Part shown: positions 1 to 6,866 of the stretch, piece after piece
Position numbering within the stretch: the stretch's first letter is position 1
How the letters are laid out: each line of letters starts with the position of its first letter
From: a virus
Direction: 5' to 3' (one strand)
DNA: 34,664 nucleotides
Virus record (IMG/VR): IMGVR_UViG_3300008110_000194
Coordinates: 1-34,664 of that record
Program-made: the position numbers and the translations under genes
Notes under the pieces: generated by a model
Databases searched by the model: none
What the model saw: only the letters and a program-made list of their open reading frames with translations
Told to the model about the DNA's origin: nothing

Positions 1-114
1 CATAATAGCCAAACATCGGGTAGCCTTCTGCTTTGTGTTGCTCGATAGCATATTGATATTCCGCATAAGTTATTTTAGGCGCAGGAGGGTTAATTATTTT
101 AATTAGATCGGCGG
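1..114. repeat. Direct terminal repeat, left copy
   Basis: These 114 bases are identical to the last 114 bases of the window (34551-34664). A minus-strand gene reads through the joined ends in one frame, so the sequence is a circular map of about 34,550 unique bases. The repeat is either an assembly overlap of a circularly permuted (headful-packaged) genome or, less likely, a true short terminal repeat. Headful packaging fits the P22-like terminase, but the sequence cannot decide between the two. Confidence 0.95.
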
Positions 115-319
115 GCGTTGGAATATCTGACGATTTTTCAGCATGTGTAAGCATAGCAGAACAAATCTGATCAGCACTGTACTTGTTGCCAAGAATTAAC
201 TCCCATGCCCGCAATCTAGCCCTGTGATCTGTGTTGCCGTAAGAGTTCATAGATACCGCCAATGCAGTAAATACATCCATGATTTTACGCTTTTCGTCAT
301 TTGTCCAATTAGAATCCAT
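1..319 (-). CDS. Helicase-loader-like replication protein, N-terminal part (gene crosses the map junction)
   Basis: The ATG is at 319 and the frame stays open to base 1. Joined to the other end of the window it continues to a TAA at 34411, giving 152 residues. The N-terminal two thirds is helical, with a tryptophan in an AWELIL stretch (about 38-43) and a PTPADLIKI segment (about 67-75). That layout resembles the G39P/DnaC-type loaders or inhibitors of replicative helicase found after DnaD-like initiator genes. The start overlaps the end of the upstream HTH replication gene by 11 bases, so the two are probably coupled. The likely role is to recruit host DnaB helicase to the phage origin, since no helicase gene is seen here. 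The family assignment rests on layout and context only. Confidence 0.7.
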   Translation of the reverse strand, partial: MDSNWTNDEKRKIMDVFTALAVSMNSYGNTDHRARLRAWELILGNKYSADQICSAMLTHAEKSSDIPTPADLIKIINPPAPKITYAEYQYAIEQHKAEGYPMFGYY

Positions 320-1004
320 GTTCATATAGCTCCTTTATGTTTTCCATGTTTTTAGATAATTTTTTTAAATCTTTTTTTACCCATTCAGCCTTAAACCCAG
401 TCCAACCCCTTTGGCACGCTTCACTTAGGGCAAAATCCAATGTAACCCCAGCCTTATTAGCTTCTCTGCGGATTCCTTCAATAGCAGTTTCCGTTATTTC
501 AGCCCTTTTTTTATTTCTTAATTTAACCCAGTCATTCCAAACTAAATCAGATACGTCCGAAGGGCGTATATATTGTTTACTTGTTTTATCATTGTTTATT
601 ACTTGTTTCTTATTTGGGTCACCCTCTGGTCGGTCTCTGGTCGTTTTGCGGGTCAATGGCTGGTCGTTTTGCGGGCGGTTATCTTGATATTGTAAATAAT
701 TACAAATAGTTATAACCATCTGCCCTTGGTCGTTTTCCAGTTCGATAGCTTGCCACTTTTTCGCATGTTCCAAAAAAGTCCTTACATTACGCTCACTCAC
801 GCTCCATGCATTAGCAAGGTAACGCCGTGAATACGACAATTGACCGCGCTTTAATTTTATTGGATTTCTGTTGATTGATACTATGGCGTCTTTAAAAGAT
901 GCGTTTTCAATAAGCCATAGCCATTTTTCCCTATCGGAAAATGGTTGCTCTTTACCAAACATTCCTGACTCACGCCAGCCACGATGTAATAAAAAAAATG
1001 ACAT
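309..1004 (-). CDS. Phage replication initiation protein with winged-helix/HTH domain
   Basis: A 231-residue protein and the first gene of the leftward unit. A strong AGGAGG lies 4 bases before the ATG. The N-terminus (HRGWRES then EKWLWLIENAS, about 7-36) and the region GQLSYSRRYLANAWSVSERN (about 54-73) match the usual pattern of phage DnaD/O-like initiators, where a winged helix binds origin DNA. The middle is polar and basic (about 110-140) and looks like a linker. The C-terminal 80 residues are helical. It is followed with an 11-base overlap by a helicase-loader-like gene, so the pair probably forms the replication initiation module. A transcriptional regulator cannot be excluded. Confidence 0.72.
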   Translation of the reverse strand: MSFFLLHRGWRESGMFGKEQPFSDREKWLWLIENASFKDAIVSINRNPIKLKRGQLSYSRRYLANAWSVSERNVRTFLEHAKKWQAIELENDQGQMVITICNYLQYQDNRPQNDQPLTRKTTRDRPEGDPNKKQVINNDKTSKQYIRPSDVSDLVWNDWVKLRNKKRAEITETAIEGIRREANKAGVTLDFALSEACQRGWTGFKAEWVKKDLKKLSKNMENIKELYEHGF

Positions 1005-1088
1005 TTAACCTCCTGCAGGTTTCCTGATAAAAAAATTGGGGCAGACCGTCAGGAGTCGGTGGTTCGGTTGCAAGCCTAGCCCTACCCC

Positions 1089-1116
1089 ATAATACTAAAA
1101 AAAAGATCCCTGTCAA
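1089..1116 (-). promoter_or_regulatory. Sigma70-type promoter of the leftward unit
   Basis: On the minus strand, TTGACA (1116-1111) and TATTAT (1094-1089) are separated by 16 bases. Transcription would start near 1082 and give a leader of about 80 bases before the replication gene at 1004. The leader holds a small CAGG-AAA-CCTG hairpin just before the Shine-Dalgarno. No matching terminator was seen between here and the late genes, so this promoter may feed much of the leftward unit. Confidence 0.75.
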
Positions 1117-1151
1117 TAGAAAAAAATAAAAAATAATTTTAAAAATAGGTG

Positions 1152-1179
1152 TTGACATTGGTTATAATTTGTTTATAGT
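1152..1179 (+). promoter_or_regulatory. Sigma70-type promoter of the early rightward unit
   Basis: TTGACA (1152-1157) and TATAGT (1174-1179) are separated by 16 bases. The site lies 25 bases upstream of the DUF1071 gene, which has its own AAAGGA ribosome site at about 1191. The -35 box faces away from the -35 box of the leftward promoter, with 35 bases between them. The two promoters thus form a compact divergent control region. Confidence 0.75.
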
Positions 1180-1203
1180 TTTGTTATACGAAAGGATAAA
1201 CTA

Positions 1204-1803
1204 ATGACAAAAGAAACTGAAAAACCAAAAACACCTTATGAGATTATGAGAGCGGTTAATGTTTCGGATAAAATCGAAAAGAAAAACGGGCTATCATATT
1301 TATCGTGGGCTTGGGCTTTAGATACATTGCTTTTAAATGACCCTAGCGCCTCATGGGAATTTCATGAGCCTAAAGAATACGGTAACAAAACATATCAAGT
1401 TTCTTGCACCGTGACCGCGTTTGATAAACCACGCACAATGCACCTTCCTGTTATGGATCACCGTAACAAGGCGATAAGCGATCCTGATGCGTTTGCGTTT
1501 AATACAGCTATGCAAAGATGCCTTGTGAAATGTATATCGCTCCACGGGCTAGGATTGTACATTTACGCGGGCGAGGATTTGCCTGACGGCGCTGAAGTCA
1601 AAATCAGCGATAAATTACAAAAAGAGTTTGATGATTTGAAAAAACAGGCATTTGAAGCTACGGCGGAAACTTACCCTAAATTACGGGCTAAAGTGATGGA
1701 ATTTGTTAAGCGTCAAGATGTTCCGCAATCACTAGCAGATGAAATGACCGCCGAAATGGTTAAAACAAAAAAGGCTATAGACGATGCAAATAATCAATTG
1801 TGA
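1204..1803 (+). CDS. DUF1071/Sak-type single-strand annealing protein
   Basis: A 199-residue protein. YLSWAWALD (32-40) and HGLGLYIYAGEDLP (114-127) are hallmarks of the DUF1071 group of phage annealing proteins related to Rad52/Sak. Such proteins coat single-stranded DNA and anneal homologous strands for replication and repair of phage DNA. The next gene is a YqaJ exonuclease with a 20-base overlap, giving a two-part recombination pair analogous to lambda Exo and Beta. The C-terminal 75 residues are charged and helical and may contact SSB. It is the first gene after the early promoter. Confidence 0.85.
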   Translation: MTKETEKPKTPYEIMRAVNVSDKIEKKNGLSYLSWAWALDTLLLNDPSASWEFHEPKEYGNKTYQVSCTVTAFDKPRTMHLPVMDHRNKAISDPDAFAFNTAMQRCLVKCISLHGLGLYIYAGEDLPDGAEVKISDKLQKEFDDLKKQAFEATAETYPKLRAKVMEFVKRQDVPQSLADEMTAEMVKTKKAIDDANNQL

Positions 1804-2419
1804 GCAAAACACGCCCGAATGGTATGAGGCGCGATTGGGAATCCCCACCGCTTCGTCATTTGAGAAAATCCTATCGCCAAACGGTAAACTTTCAACGCAA
1901 GCCACGGCTTATATGCGAAAACTTGTGGCTGAAATGGTTACAGGTGAGCAATGTAATGTTACTCAATCAAACGAATGGATGGAGCGAGGAAAGGAACTTG
2001 AGGCAAAAGCGGCGCATGAATACGATGCTTTCTATGCTATCGGGTTTAAGGTTGAGCCTGTGGGGTTTTGTTTAACGGATGACGGAATTGCGGGGTGTTC
2101 ACCTGATAGATTAGTTGGTGATGACGGACTATTAGAGATTAAATGCCCCGCGCCACATACGCATATTGACTATTTAGAAAGCGGTTTTGACAATGGGTAT
2201 AAACCGCAGGTTCAAGGGCAATTATATGTTACGGGTCGGAAATGGTGTCACTGGTACTCATACCACCCCAAAATGAATCCCGTGATTATTAAGATCGAGC
2301 GCGATGAGGAATATATCGAAAAACTTGACAAGGCATTGCGTGAATTTCACAAGGCAAAAATGGAACTGTACAACAAAATAAAGGGGAGTGAGCCTGAAAA
2401 CTTACTTTTAGCGGGATGA
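1784..2419 (+). CDS. YqaJ-type (lambda Exo-like) 5'-3' exonuclease
   Basis: A 211-residue protein. The N-terminal TPEWYEARLGIPTAS (10-24), RGKELEAKA (68-76), CSPDRLV (105-111), LEIKCP (117-122) and QVQGQLYVTG (142-151) follow the YqaJ recombinase pattern. D108, E118 and K120 correspond to the PD-(D/E)XK metal site. It should resect double-stranded ends to give single strands for the annealing protein encoded just upstream. The start overlaps that gene by 20 bases and the stop overlaps the next start (ATGA). Length is normal for the family. Confidence 0.9.
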   Translation: MQIINCEQNTPEWYEARLGIPTASSFEKILSPNGKLSTQATAYMRKLVAEMVTGEQCNVTQSNEWMERGKELEAKAAHEYDAFYAIGFKVEPVGFCLTDDGIAGCSPDRLVGDDGLLEIKCPAPHTHIDYLESGFDNGYKPQVQGQLYVTGRKWCHWYSYHPKMNPVIIKIERDEEYIEKLDKALREFHKAKMELYNKIKGSEPENLLLAG

Positions 2420-2727
2420 TAAGAAGCCCTAAACATTTAGCCTTTGTTGCATCTTTGCCGTGTGTTTTATGCGGTGAAAAATCAATAGCGGCGCATATTC
2501 GCATAGGTGGTGGCGGTGGCATGGGTTTAAAGCCACATGATTCGCATACTGTCCCATTGTGCCACGCTCACCATAGTGAACAGCACAACAGAGGCGAGCG
2601 GACATTTTGGGGCGATGTTCAAAAAGCCATTAACCTAGCAAATCATATTTATGCGAATACGGGCGATTATGATTATTGTAATTTAAAAATAGCGGAGTTT
2701 CGGCGTGAATTTTATAACCAGAAATAA
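2416..2727 (+). CDS. Small HNH/zinc-type protein, probable recombination nuclease
   Basis: A 103-residue protein starting inside the stop of the exonuclease gene. It carries C16-x2-C19, an AAHIRIGGGGGMG stretch with H27, and CHAHHSEQH (49-57). This Cys/His layout resembles DUF968/HNH-type phage proteins that sit beside recombination genes. A glycine-rich loop followed by H-x-x-C-x-x-HH suggests a metal-bound nuclease fold. It lies between YqaJ and NinB, which supports a role in processing recombination intermediates. The activity is inferred and the exact family is not certain. Confidence 0.68.
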   Translation: MIRSPKHLAFVASLPCVLCGEKSIAAHIRIGGGGGMGLKPHDSHTVPLCHAHHSEQHNRGERTFWGDVQKAINLANHIYANTGDYDYCNLKIAEFRREFYNQK

Positions 2728-3082
2728 CGACATTAAAAAACGCGCTTGCGAGGCAATAAACGGGCTTGACGGTTTGTGGGAAGTAATTGTTCGCCCATAT
2801 GAGAAACGCCGTTCAAATCCGCAAAATGATTGCTTCCACGGGTGGGTGCATATTATCTCTCAGCACTTAGGCATGGAAGCCAGCGCATTAAAAATGGCGT
2901 TAAAAGTAAAATGCGGGTTAATGGAAAAGCACATGGCGAGCGGTGAAGCTGTGTATGTTTTGCGGTCAAGTGCTGATTTAACGAAAGAGGAATTTGCAGA
3001 TTTGCTAAACCATACACAGGTTTTAGCTGATTCGCATGGAATTAAACTACCACAAGGAGGTTATGATGTACCAAACGCATAG
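2705..3082 (+). CDS. ninB: NinB-like recombination protein
   Basis: A 125-residue protein starting with GTG inside the end of the previous gene. The basic segment YEKRRSNPQNDCFHGWVHII (32-51) is the typical NinB core. NinB (lambda Orf) binds single-stranded DNA and SSB and helps load annealing proteins, in place of host RecFOR. The following region to about residue 110 has the family's alternating helices with LTKEEFADLL. Its place behind the annealing protein and exonuclease genes, and before SSB, fits. The start was taken at the GTG because no ATG is near. Confidence 0.75.
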   Translation: MNFITRNNDIKKRACEAINGLDGLWEVIVRPYEKRRSNPQNDCFHGWVHIISQHLGMEASALKMALKVKCGLMEKHMASGEAVYVLRSSADLTKEEFADLLNHTQVLADSHGIKLPQGGYDVPNA

Positions 3083-3479
3083 TCAAACAAGTAAAGACGC
3101 TTACTGTCAATTATCCGATGAGCAAAAGCAAATCGATATGGTTTATAATGAGATTATTCTATCCAAAAATAACGGCTTAACAGGCAGTGAAATTGCCGAT
3201 ATATTGAGCTTACCCATAGGCACTGTGTCCGCAAGATTAACCACGCTTATTCGGCAAAAGAAAGTCAAGCGGTCGAACATAACCCGCAGGGTCAATGGTA
3301 GGTTTTCGACCGTTTGCTTTGCGATGGAAACGACCATGGGGCAATTATCCAAGGAAGCGAATCAAAAGCGCGACAGATTAAAGGGATTGGTTAAAGAATT
3401 ATTATTAAACAAAAACGAATCAGGCGGGTTAAATTTGAGCGCGGTTGATGTAAAAAGATTGGAGGCAATGACAAAATGA
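3066..3479 (+). CDS. Winged-helix DNA-binding protein
   Basis: AAGGAGG at 3054-3060 lies 5 bases before the ATG at 3066, which decides this start over the upstream in-frame ATGs (137 residues). Residues about 35-75 (NGLTGSEIADILSLPIGTVS and on, then LIRQKKVKR) read as a MarR/IclR-like winged helix. The C-terminus is charged and helical. It is followed with an ATGA overlap by a second, smaller winged-helix gene. It could regulate early phage promoters, for example the shared palindrome at 5556 and 8136, but that link is only a guess. Confidence 0.68.
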   Translation: MYQTHSQTSKDAYCQLSDEQKQIDMVYNEIILSKNNGLTGSEIADILSLPIGTVSARLTTLIRQKKVKRSNITRRVNGRFSTVCFAMETTMGQLSKEANQKRDRLKGLVKELLLNKNESGGLNLSAVDVKRLEAMTK

Positions 3480-3667
3480 ATTTAACCGATACAGAATTTA
3501 GGATTTACAACATTTTAAAGAAACCGCAATGCCCTATGAAAAACTCGGACATTGCAAAATTAATGAACCGCACACCACAAACCATTTGGCGGAATATAAC
3601 TTCCATGATGGAAAAAGGGTATGTGGAAAGATACAACGGAAAATACTACAAACTGAAAGGCAAATAA
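3476..3667 (+). CDS. Small winged-helix protein
   Basis: A 63-residue protein that is almost entirely one winged helix-turn-helix: DTEFRIYNILKK, then NSDIAKLMNRTPQTIWRNIT (23-42), then a wing EKGYVERYNGKYYKLKG. It overlaps the preceding regulator by 4 bases and ends one base before SSB. It probably acts as a dimeric DNA-binding regulator. No target can be read from the protein itself. Confidence 0.7.
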   Translation: MNLTDTEFRIYNILKKPQCPMKNSDIAKLMNRTPQTIWRNITSMMEKGYVERYNGKYYKLKGK

Positions 3668-3668
3668 C

Positions 3669-4082
3669 ATGGCACAATCTGTCAACAAGGTAATTTTAGT
3701 CGGTAACTTGGGAAAAGACCCCGAGATTAAATCAATGTCATCCGGTGATGAGGTTGCTACATTTTCAATCGCCACAAGCGAATCATGGAAGGACAAATCA
3801 GGGGAATATCAAACAAAAACACAATGGCATAACATTGTTGTGTTTAACCAAAACCTGATTAAGGTGGTCAAAAACTATTTACAAAAAGGCTCTAAAGTTT
3901 ACCTTGAGGGCGCACTTGAAACGCGGTCATGGGAAAACAAAGACGGCGTTAAGCAATACACCACGGAAGTAGTGATTAAAAAATACAACGGTGAGATTAC
4001 TATGTTGGACTCAAAAGACGGCGGGAAGTTTCAAGATAAGCCAGCGCAGTCTAATGATGATTTAGATCAAGTGCCATTTTAA
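3669..4082 (+). CDS. ssb: Single-stranded DNA-binding protein
   Basis: A 137-residue OB-fold SSB. SVNKVILVGNLGKDPEIK (4-21), SESWKDKSGE (38-47) and TQWHNIVVFNQ (51-61) are canonical. The C-terminus ends in DDLDQVPF, the acidic tip that binds partner enzymes. It would coat single strands during phage replication and recombination and probably contacts the NinB and annealing proteins encoded upstream. The linker is short compared with bacterial SSB, which is usual in phages. Confidence 0.95.
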   Translation: MAQSVNKVILVGNLGKDPEIKSMSSGDEVATFSIATSESWKDKSGEYQTKTQWHNIVVFNQNLIKVVKNYLQKGSKVYLEGALETRSWENKDGVKQYTTEVVIKKYNGEITMLDSKDGGKFQDKPAQSNDDLDQVPF

Positions 4083-4093
4083 GGAGAAAAACC

Positions 4094-4252
4094 ATGGATG
4101 AATTTTGGGCAGGATTGTTTTTATTGACGTGCTTTTGCGCATGGCTAACGCACATATTCACTTGCTTTGCTAATGGATTATGGGGCTTTCTAATCGCAGG
4201 GGCTTTGTTCTTTCCTATCGGCATTATTCACGGTGTATGGATTTGGTTTTGA
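4094..4252 (+). CDS. Small two-helix membrane protein
   Basis: A 52-residue protein with a good AAGGAG 8 bases before its ATG. It has two hydrophobic stretches (about 5-27 and 31-51), separated by CFANG, and is rich in F, W and C. No known family was recognised. The stop overlaps the next start (TGATG). It lies in an operon of DNA-metabolism genes, so its role in the membrane is unclear; superinfection exclusion or host takeover are open possibilities. Confidence 0.62.
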   Translation: MDEFWAGLFLLTCFCAWLTHIFTCFANGLWGFLIAGALFFPIGIIHGVWIWF

Positions 4253-4596
4253 TGAAAAAAAACTTTTACGCATTAGGGCGATTAAAGCAAGGCGCAATGA
4301 ACGCCACCGAAACAAAATACGAAGAGCATTTAAAGCAGTTAATGATTGCTGGTGATGTTCTTTGGTACAAATTCGAGGGCATTAAGTACCGACTTGCTAA
4401 TAATACATTTTACACACCTGATTTTGCCGTGATGTTGTCGAGCGGACATCTTGAAGCTCATGAGGTCAAAGGCTACTGGCAAGACGATGCCAAAGTGAAA
4501 ATTAAGGTTGCTTCCGAATTATACCCGATTCGTTTTGTGGCGATTAAAGTTAAGGCTAAAAAATACGGCGGCGGATGGGAAATAGAGGAGTTTTAA
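4252..4596 (+). CDS. PD-(D/E)XK nuclease-like protein (DUF1064-type)
   Basis: A 114-residue protein from the ATG at 4252, which overlaps the previous stop. NATETKYEEHLKQL (16-29), then FYTPDFAVMLSSGH and EAHEVKGYWQDDAKVKIK, give the order E...PDF...E-x-K of a PD-(D/E)XK nuclease. This is the layout of phage DUF1064 and related endonuclease-I-like proteins thought to cut branched DNA. In this operon it would fit the job of resolving recombination or replication branches before packaging. Function is inferred from the motif order; no biochemical certainty. Confidence 0.72.
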   Translation: MKKNFYALGRLKQGAMNATETKYEEHLKQLMIAGDVLWYKFEGIKYRLANNTFYTPDFAVMLSSGHLEAHEVKGYWQDDAKVKIKVASELYPIRFVAIKVKAKKYGGGWEIEEF

Positions 4597-4598
4597 AT

Positions 4599-4748
4599 AT
4601 GACATGGACACCTGAAAAAGAAGCGCAGTTAATCGAGCTATGCTACACACATAAGCACATTAAGGACATTGCACGCGCCATGGGTTTAAGACCATCGCAG
4701 GTGTCGAATAAGATTAACCATTTGAGAAAGCAGGGGGTTAGTGTTTGA
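4599..4748 (+). CDS. Small HTH (SANT/GcrA-like) DNA-binding protein
   Basis: A 49-residue protein. MTWTPEKEAQLIELCYTHKH followed by IKDIARAMGLRPSQVSNKIN is a single tri-helical HTH of the kind found in GcrA and Myb/SANT-like phage proteins. GAGGAG just upstream serves as ribosome site. The stop overlaps the methyltransferase start (TGATG), so the two are translationally coupled. It may regulate or guide DNA transactions, perhaps with the methyltransferase, but nothing in it fixes the target. Confidence 0.66.
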   Translation: MTWTPEKEAQLIELCYTHKHIKDIARAMGLRPSQVSNKINHLRKQGVSV

Positions 4749-5518
4749 TGGTATATAAACGCAAAGAAATAATTGGTGATTGTGAATTATATTTAGGAGA
4801 TTGTATGGATGTAATGCCTACACTTGGTAATATTAACCACATTATTTCAGATCCGCCGTATGAGCAATCTTTGCATGATAGTAAAAACAAATTGCGCAAT
4901 CGATTAAGAAATGATGGCGGTTGTGATTTACAGGGATTAAATTTTGATGGTGTTGACAAAATAAGAAACAGTGTTGTTAATAAATCACAATCTATTTGCA
5001 GCGGTTGGTTTATTGCTTTTTGCACGATTGAAGGTGTGGCAAAATGGGCTGATGATATAAACGAATCTAAAATGAAATATAAAAGAGCTTGTATTTGGGT
5101 TAAACCAGATAGCACGCCACAACTGAATGGGCAATGTCCAGCGCAAGGAGCAGAATGTTTTGTAGCCGCTTGGTGCGGTGATGGTCATAGTAAATGGAAC
5201 TCTGGCGGCAAAAGGGGAATTTATACTCATTTAACAAATGACAAAGATAGAACTGGATTGCATCCAACTGAAAAGCCAATTCCACTTATGAGGGAAATAT
5301 TAAAGGATTTTACCAATCAATATGAAACTATATTAGACCCCTTTATGGGTTCAGGCACTACAGGAGTCGCCTGTGTAAAGCTAGGGCGTAAATTTATAGG
5401 TATTGAACTTGATGAGGGTTATTTTGATATAGCCTGTAAGCGCATTGAGGAAGCCTATAAGCAGCCTGATTTGTTTATTGAACAAAAGGTTAATTATATT
5501 CAGGATAAAATTTTATAA
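4748..5518 (+). CDS. DNA adenine/cytosine-N4 methyltransferase, beta class
   Basis: A 256-residue protein. The catalytic motif DPPY is at 35-38 and the AdoMet motif DPFMGSGTTG at 197-206, preceded by HPTEKP (172-177). This is the beta-class order (motif IV before motif I) of N6-adenine or N4-cytosine methyltransferases. It would modify phage DNA, most likely to escape host restriction or to mark replicated DNA. No cognate restriction gene is nearby, so it is an orphan enzyme. The gene looks more AT-rich in codon choice than its neighbours, suggesting separate acquisition. Target sequence is unknown. Confidence 0.92.
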   Translation: MVYKRKEIIGDCELYLGDCMDVMPTLGNINHIISDPPYEQSLHDSKNKLRNRLRNDGGCDLQGLNFDGVDKIRNSVVNKSQSICSGWFIAFCTIEGVAKWADDINESKMKYKRACIWVKPDSTPQLNGQCPAQGAECFVAAWCGDGHSKWNSGGKRGIYTHLTNDKDRTGLHPTEKPIPLMREILKDFTNQYETILDPFMGSGTTGVACVKLGRKFIGIELDEGYFDIACKRIEEAYKQPDLFIEQKVNYIQDKIL

Positions 5519-5536
5519 AAAATATAAAAACACTGC

Positions 5537-5570
5537 TTGACACACGATTAAATGGTTGGTATATTACCAA
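5537..5570 (+). promoter_or_regulatory. Early internal promoter with palindromic operator over the -10 box
   Basis: TTGACA (5537-5542) and TATATT (5560-5565) are separated by 17 bases, with TGG just before the -10 (extended -10). The perfect palindrome TTGGTATATTACCAA (5556-5570) covers the -10 box. The same arrangement recurs at 8117-8150. A repressor bound here would block the promoter, so the palindrome is a likely operator. The promoter serves the gene at 5592 and those after it. Confidence 0.82.
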
Positions 5571-5591
5571 TATAACAAGGAAGGATTGAAT

Positions 5592-6074
5592 ATGAAGCAT
5601 TATTCTGAATCAATAATTGTGCTAACAAAATTTACATTGGCTGATTTTTACTATGATTTTAACGATAATTTATCGGGATTAGTGCGCCCGTTGGATGAAA
5701 TTACAGAGCCAGAAAGATTTGTTCATGTTCCGGCTGATTTAATTCTAGCAGCTAGTCGTGTAAAATCATCGTCAAATGGGGTTTATAATCCTAACATTCG
5801 GTATAGAAAACTAACACCTGAGCAAGAAAAAGAAATGAAGCTAATTTGGGAAAAAGAAGAATGCAAAGGTTTTTTCAAATGCAGTGCGGCATTTGTTTAT
5901 AAAGAAAAAATTGAAGGCTCTTATGATGGTGCTATTTCCGCATTGATTGATAGGCATTTATCGACAAAAGTCACCATCGGTGCAAAAGACTCCGTTGGGG
6001 TTTTTAGTGTTTATGTGCACGAATCCCCAGAGGACATTATGAATTTAAGACAAAGACTATTGGAAGGAAAATAA
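5592..6074 (+). CDS. Early protein of unknown function
   Basis: A 160-residue protein. The start is the ATG 6 bases after AAGGAAGGA; an earlier in-frame start at 5556 lies inside the promoter and was rejected. It is the first gene behind the internal promoter at 5537. The sequence is soluble, mixed alpha/beta, with charged helices (about 75-95) and a C-terminal ESPEDIMNLRQRLLEGK. No family was recognised. First position after a strong regulated promoter suggests a function needed early, such as host takeover. Confidence 0.7.
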   Translation: MKHYSESIIVLTKFTLADFYYDFNDNLSGLVRPLDEITEPERFVHVPADLILAASRVKSSSNGVYNPNIRYRKLTPEQEKEMKLIWEKEECKGFFKCSAAFVYKEKIEGSYDGAISALIDRHLSTKVTIGAKDSVGVFSVYVHESPEDIMNLRQRLLEGK

Positions 6075-6075
6075 C

Positions 6076-6414
6076 ATGAAACTAGAAGTTGGGAAGTATT
6101 ATAAAACACGCAATGGTCGTAAATGTAAATGCGTTCATATATTTAAAGGTGAAGGAGTTAATTCACTTTGCTCGTTTGATGAGGAAAATATATCAAGAAA
6201 TTACTATAATAATGGAATGTATGATTTATTTTCACAAAGAGGAATTGATATTATCTCCGAATGGGTAGAGCCTGTTGAGCATGAGGTGGAGGTTTATATT
6301 CAAAAATCCAACGATGGTTTTGTATCCGTAAGTGTTTGTGACATTACACCGACACATGGCTGGAAAAAAATAGCAAAAATCAAAGTCAAATTCACAGAAG
6401 GCGAGGGGTTATGA
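6076..6414 (+). CDS. Early protein of unknown function, beta-rich
   Basis: A 112-residue protein. It opens with LEVGKYYKTRNGRKCKCVHIF, a beta-hairpin pattern common in small phage early proteins (GKYY-x3-G-x-K), which often begins SH3-like barrels. The second half (EHEVEVYIQK to KVKFTEGEGL) is also beta-strand-like. The C-terminal EGEGL is encoded by a GCGAGGGGTTATGA junction that is repeated at the end of the next gene. No family name can be given. Confidence 0.68.
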   Translation: MKLEVGKYYKTRNGRKCKCVHIFKGEGVNSLCSFDEENISRNYYNNGMYDLFSQRGIDIISEWVEPVEHEVEVYIQKSNDGFVSVSVCDITPTHGWKKIAKIKVKFTEGEGL

Positions 6415-6581
6415 ATCTTAACATGAAATATGAAATGGATGGAACACGCCAAAATTTAATTCGCTACCTTACTGGAATGATTAAGCGAGCGGATAATTGG
6501 GAACACGCAAGAATAACAATATCAAGAGCAAAGGCTGAACAATTACTTAGATTGTTAAAAAATGAAAGCGAGGGGTTATGA
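6411..6581 (+). CDS. Small helical protein of unknown function
   Basis: A 56-residue protein whose ATG overlaps the previous stop (ATGA). It is charged and helical, with RQNLIRYLTGMIKRADNWEHARITISRAKAEQLLRLLKN making up most of it. Both its 5' and 3' borders carry the same 14-base junction (6401-6414 and 6568-6581), so the gene looks like an exchangeable insert. No function recognised. Confidence 0.6.
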   Translation: MNLNMKYEMDGTRQNLIRYLTGMIKRADNWEHARITISRAKAEQLLRLLKNESEGL

Positions 6582-6733
6582 GCGACAGACTTAAACTAAT
6601 CAACGCCCAAGTATGGGACATAAACTATCCGTATCAGGTATATGATGCTATGAGCTTAATTACAAGACCGCATAAGATCATGCCGATACTACTGCAAAAC
6701 GCTTGGTACGCTAATGATAATGGGGGTAAATAG
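6578..6733 (+). CDS. Small protein of unknown function
   Basis: A 51-residue protein starting inside the previous stop (ATGA), with GAGGGG upstream. The sequence is rich in aromatic residues (VWDINYPYQVYDAM, then LLQNAWYANDNGGK). No motif or membrane segment was seen. Support comes from tight operon spacing and a proper ribosome site. Confidence 0.55.
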   Translation: MSDRLKLINAQVWDINYPYQVYDAMSLITRPHKIMPILLQNAWYANDNGGK

Positions 6734-6734
6734 T

Positions 6735-6866
6735 ATGCAAAAGATTAAACCCTACCTAATCGGCTTTATCACAGGCGCATTGCTTATGATAGCCGTGAAC
6801 AGCACAGGTCATGTGATTAGTGTTGTGATGATGAAGCCACTTGAACCGATGGAGATTGAGGGATGA
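6735..6866 (+). CDS. Small single-pass membrane protein
   Basis: A 43-residue protein starting one base after the previous stop. Residues about 7-22 (YLIGFITGALLMIAVN) form one membrane helix after a short basic start MQKIK. The tail is MMKPLEPMEIEG. No family recognised. The upstream site is the weak GGGGG of the preceding gene's end. Confidence 0.52.
   Translation: MQKIKPYLIGFITGALLMIAVNSTGHVISVVMMKPLEPMEIEG

Noticed and set aside
970-1158. A 62-codon minus-strand frame upstream of the replication gene
   Set aside because: It spans the leftward promoter and leader; no ribosome site precedes its start.
4738-5115. Minus-strand frame opposite the first methyltransferase gene
   Set aside because: The plus-strand gene has complete methyltransferase motifs; the antisense frame has no start signal.
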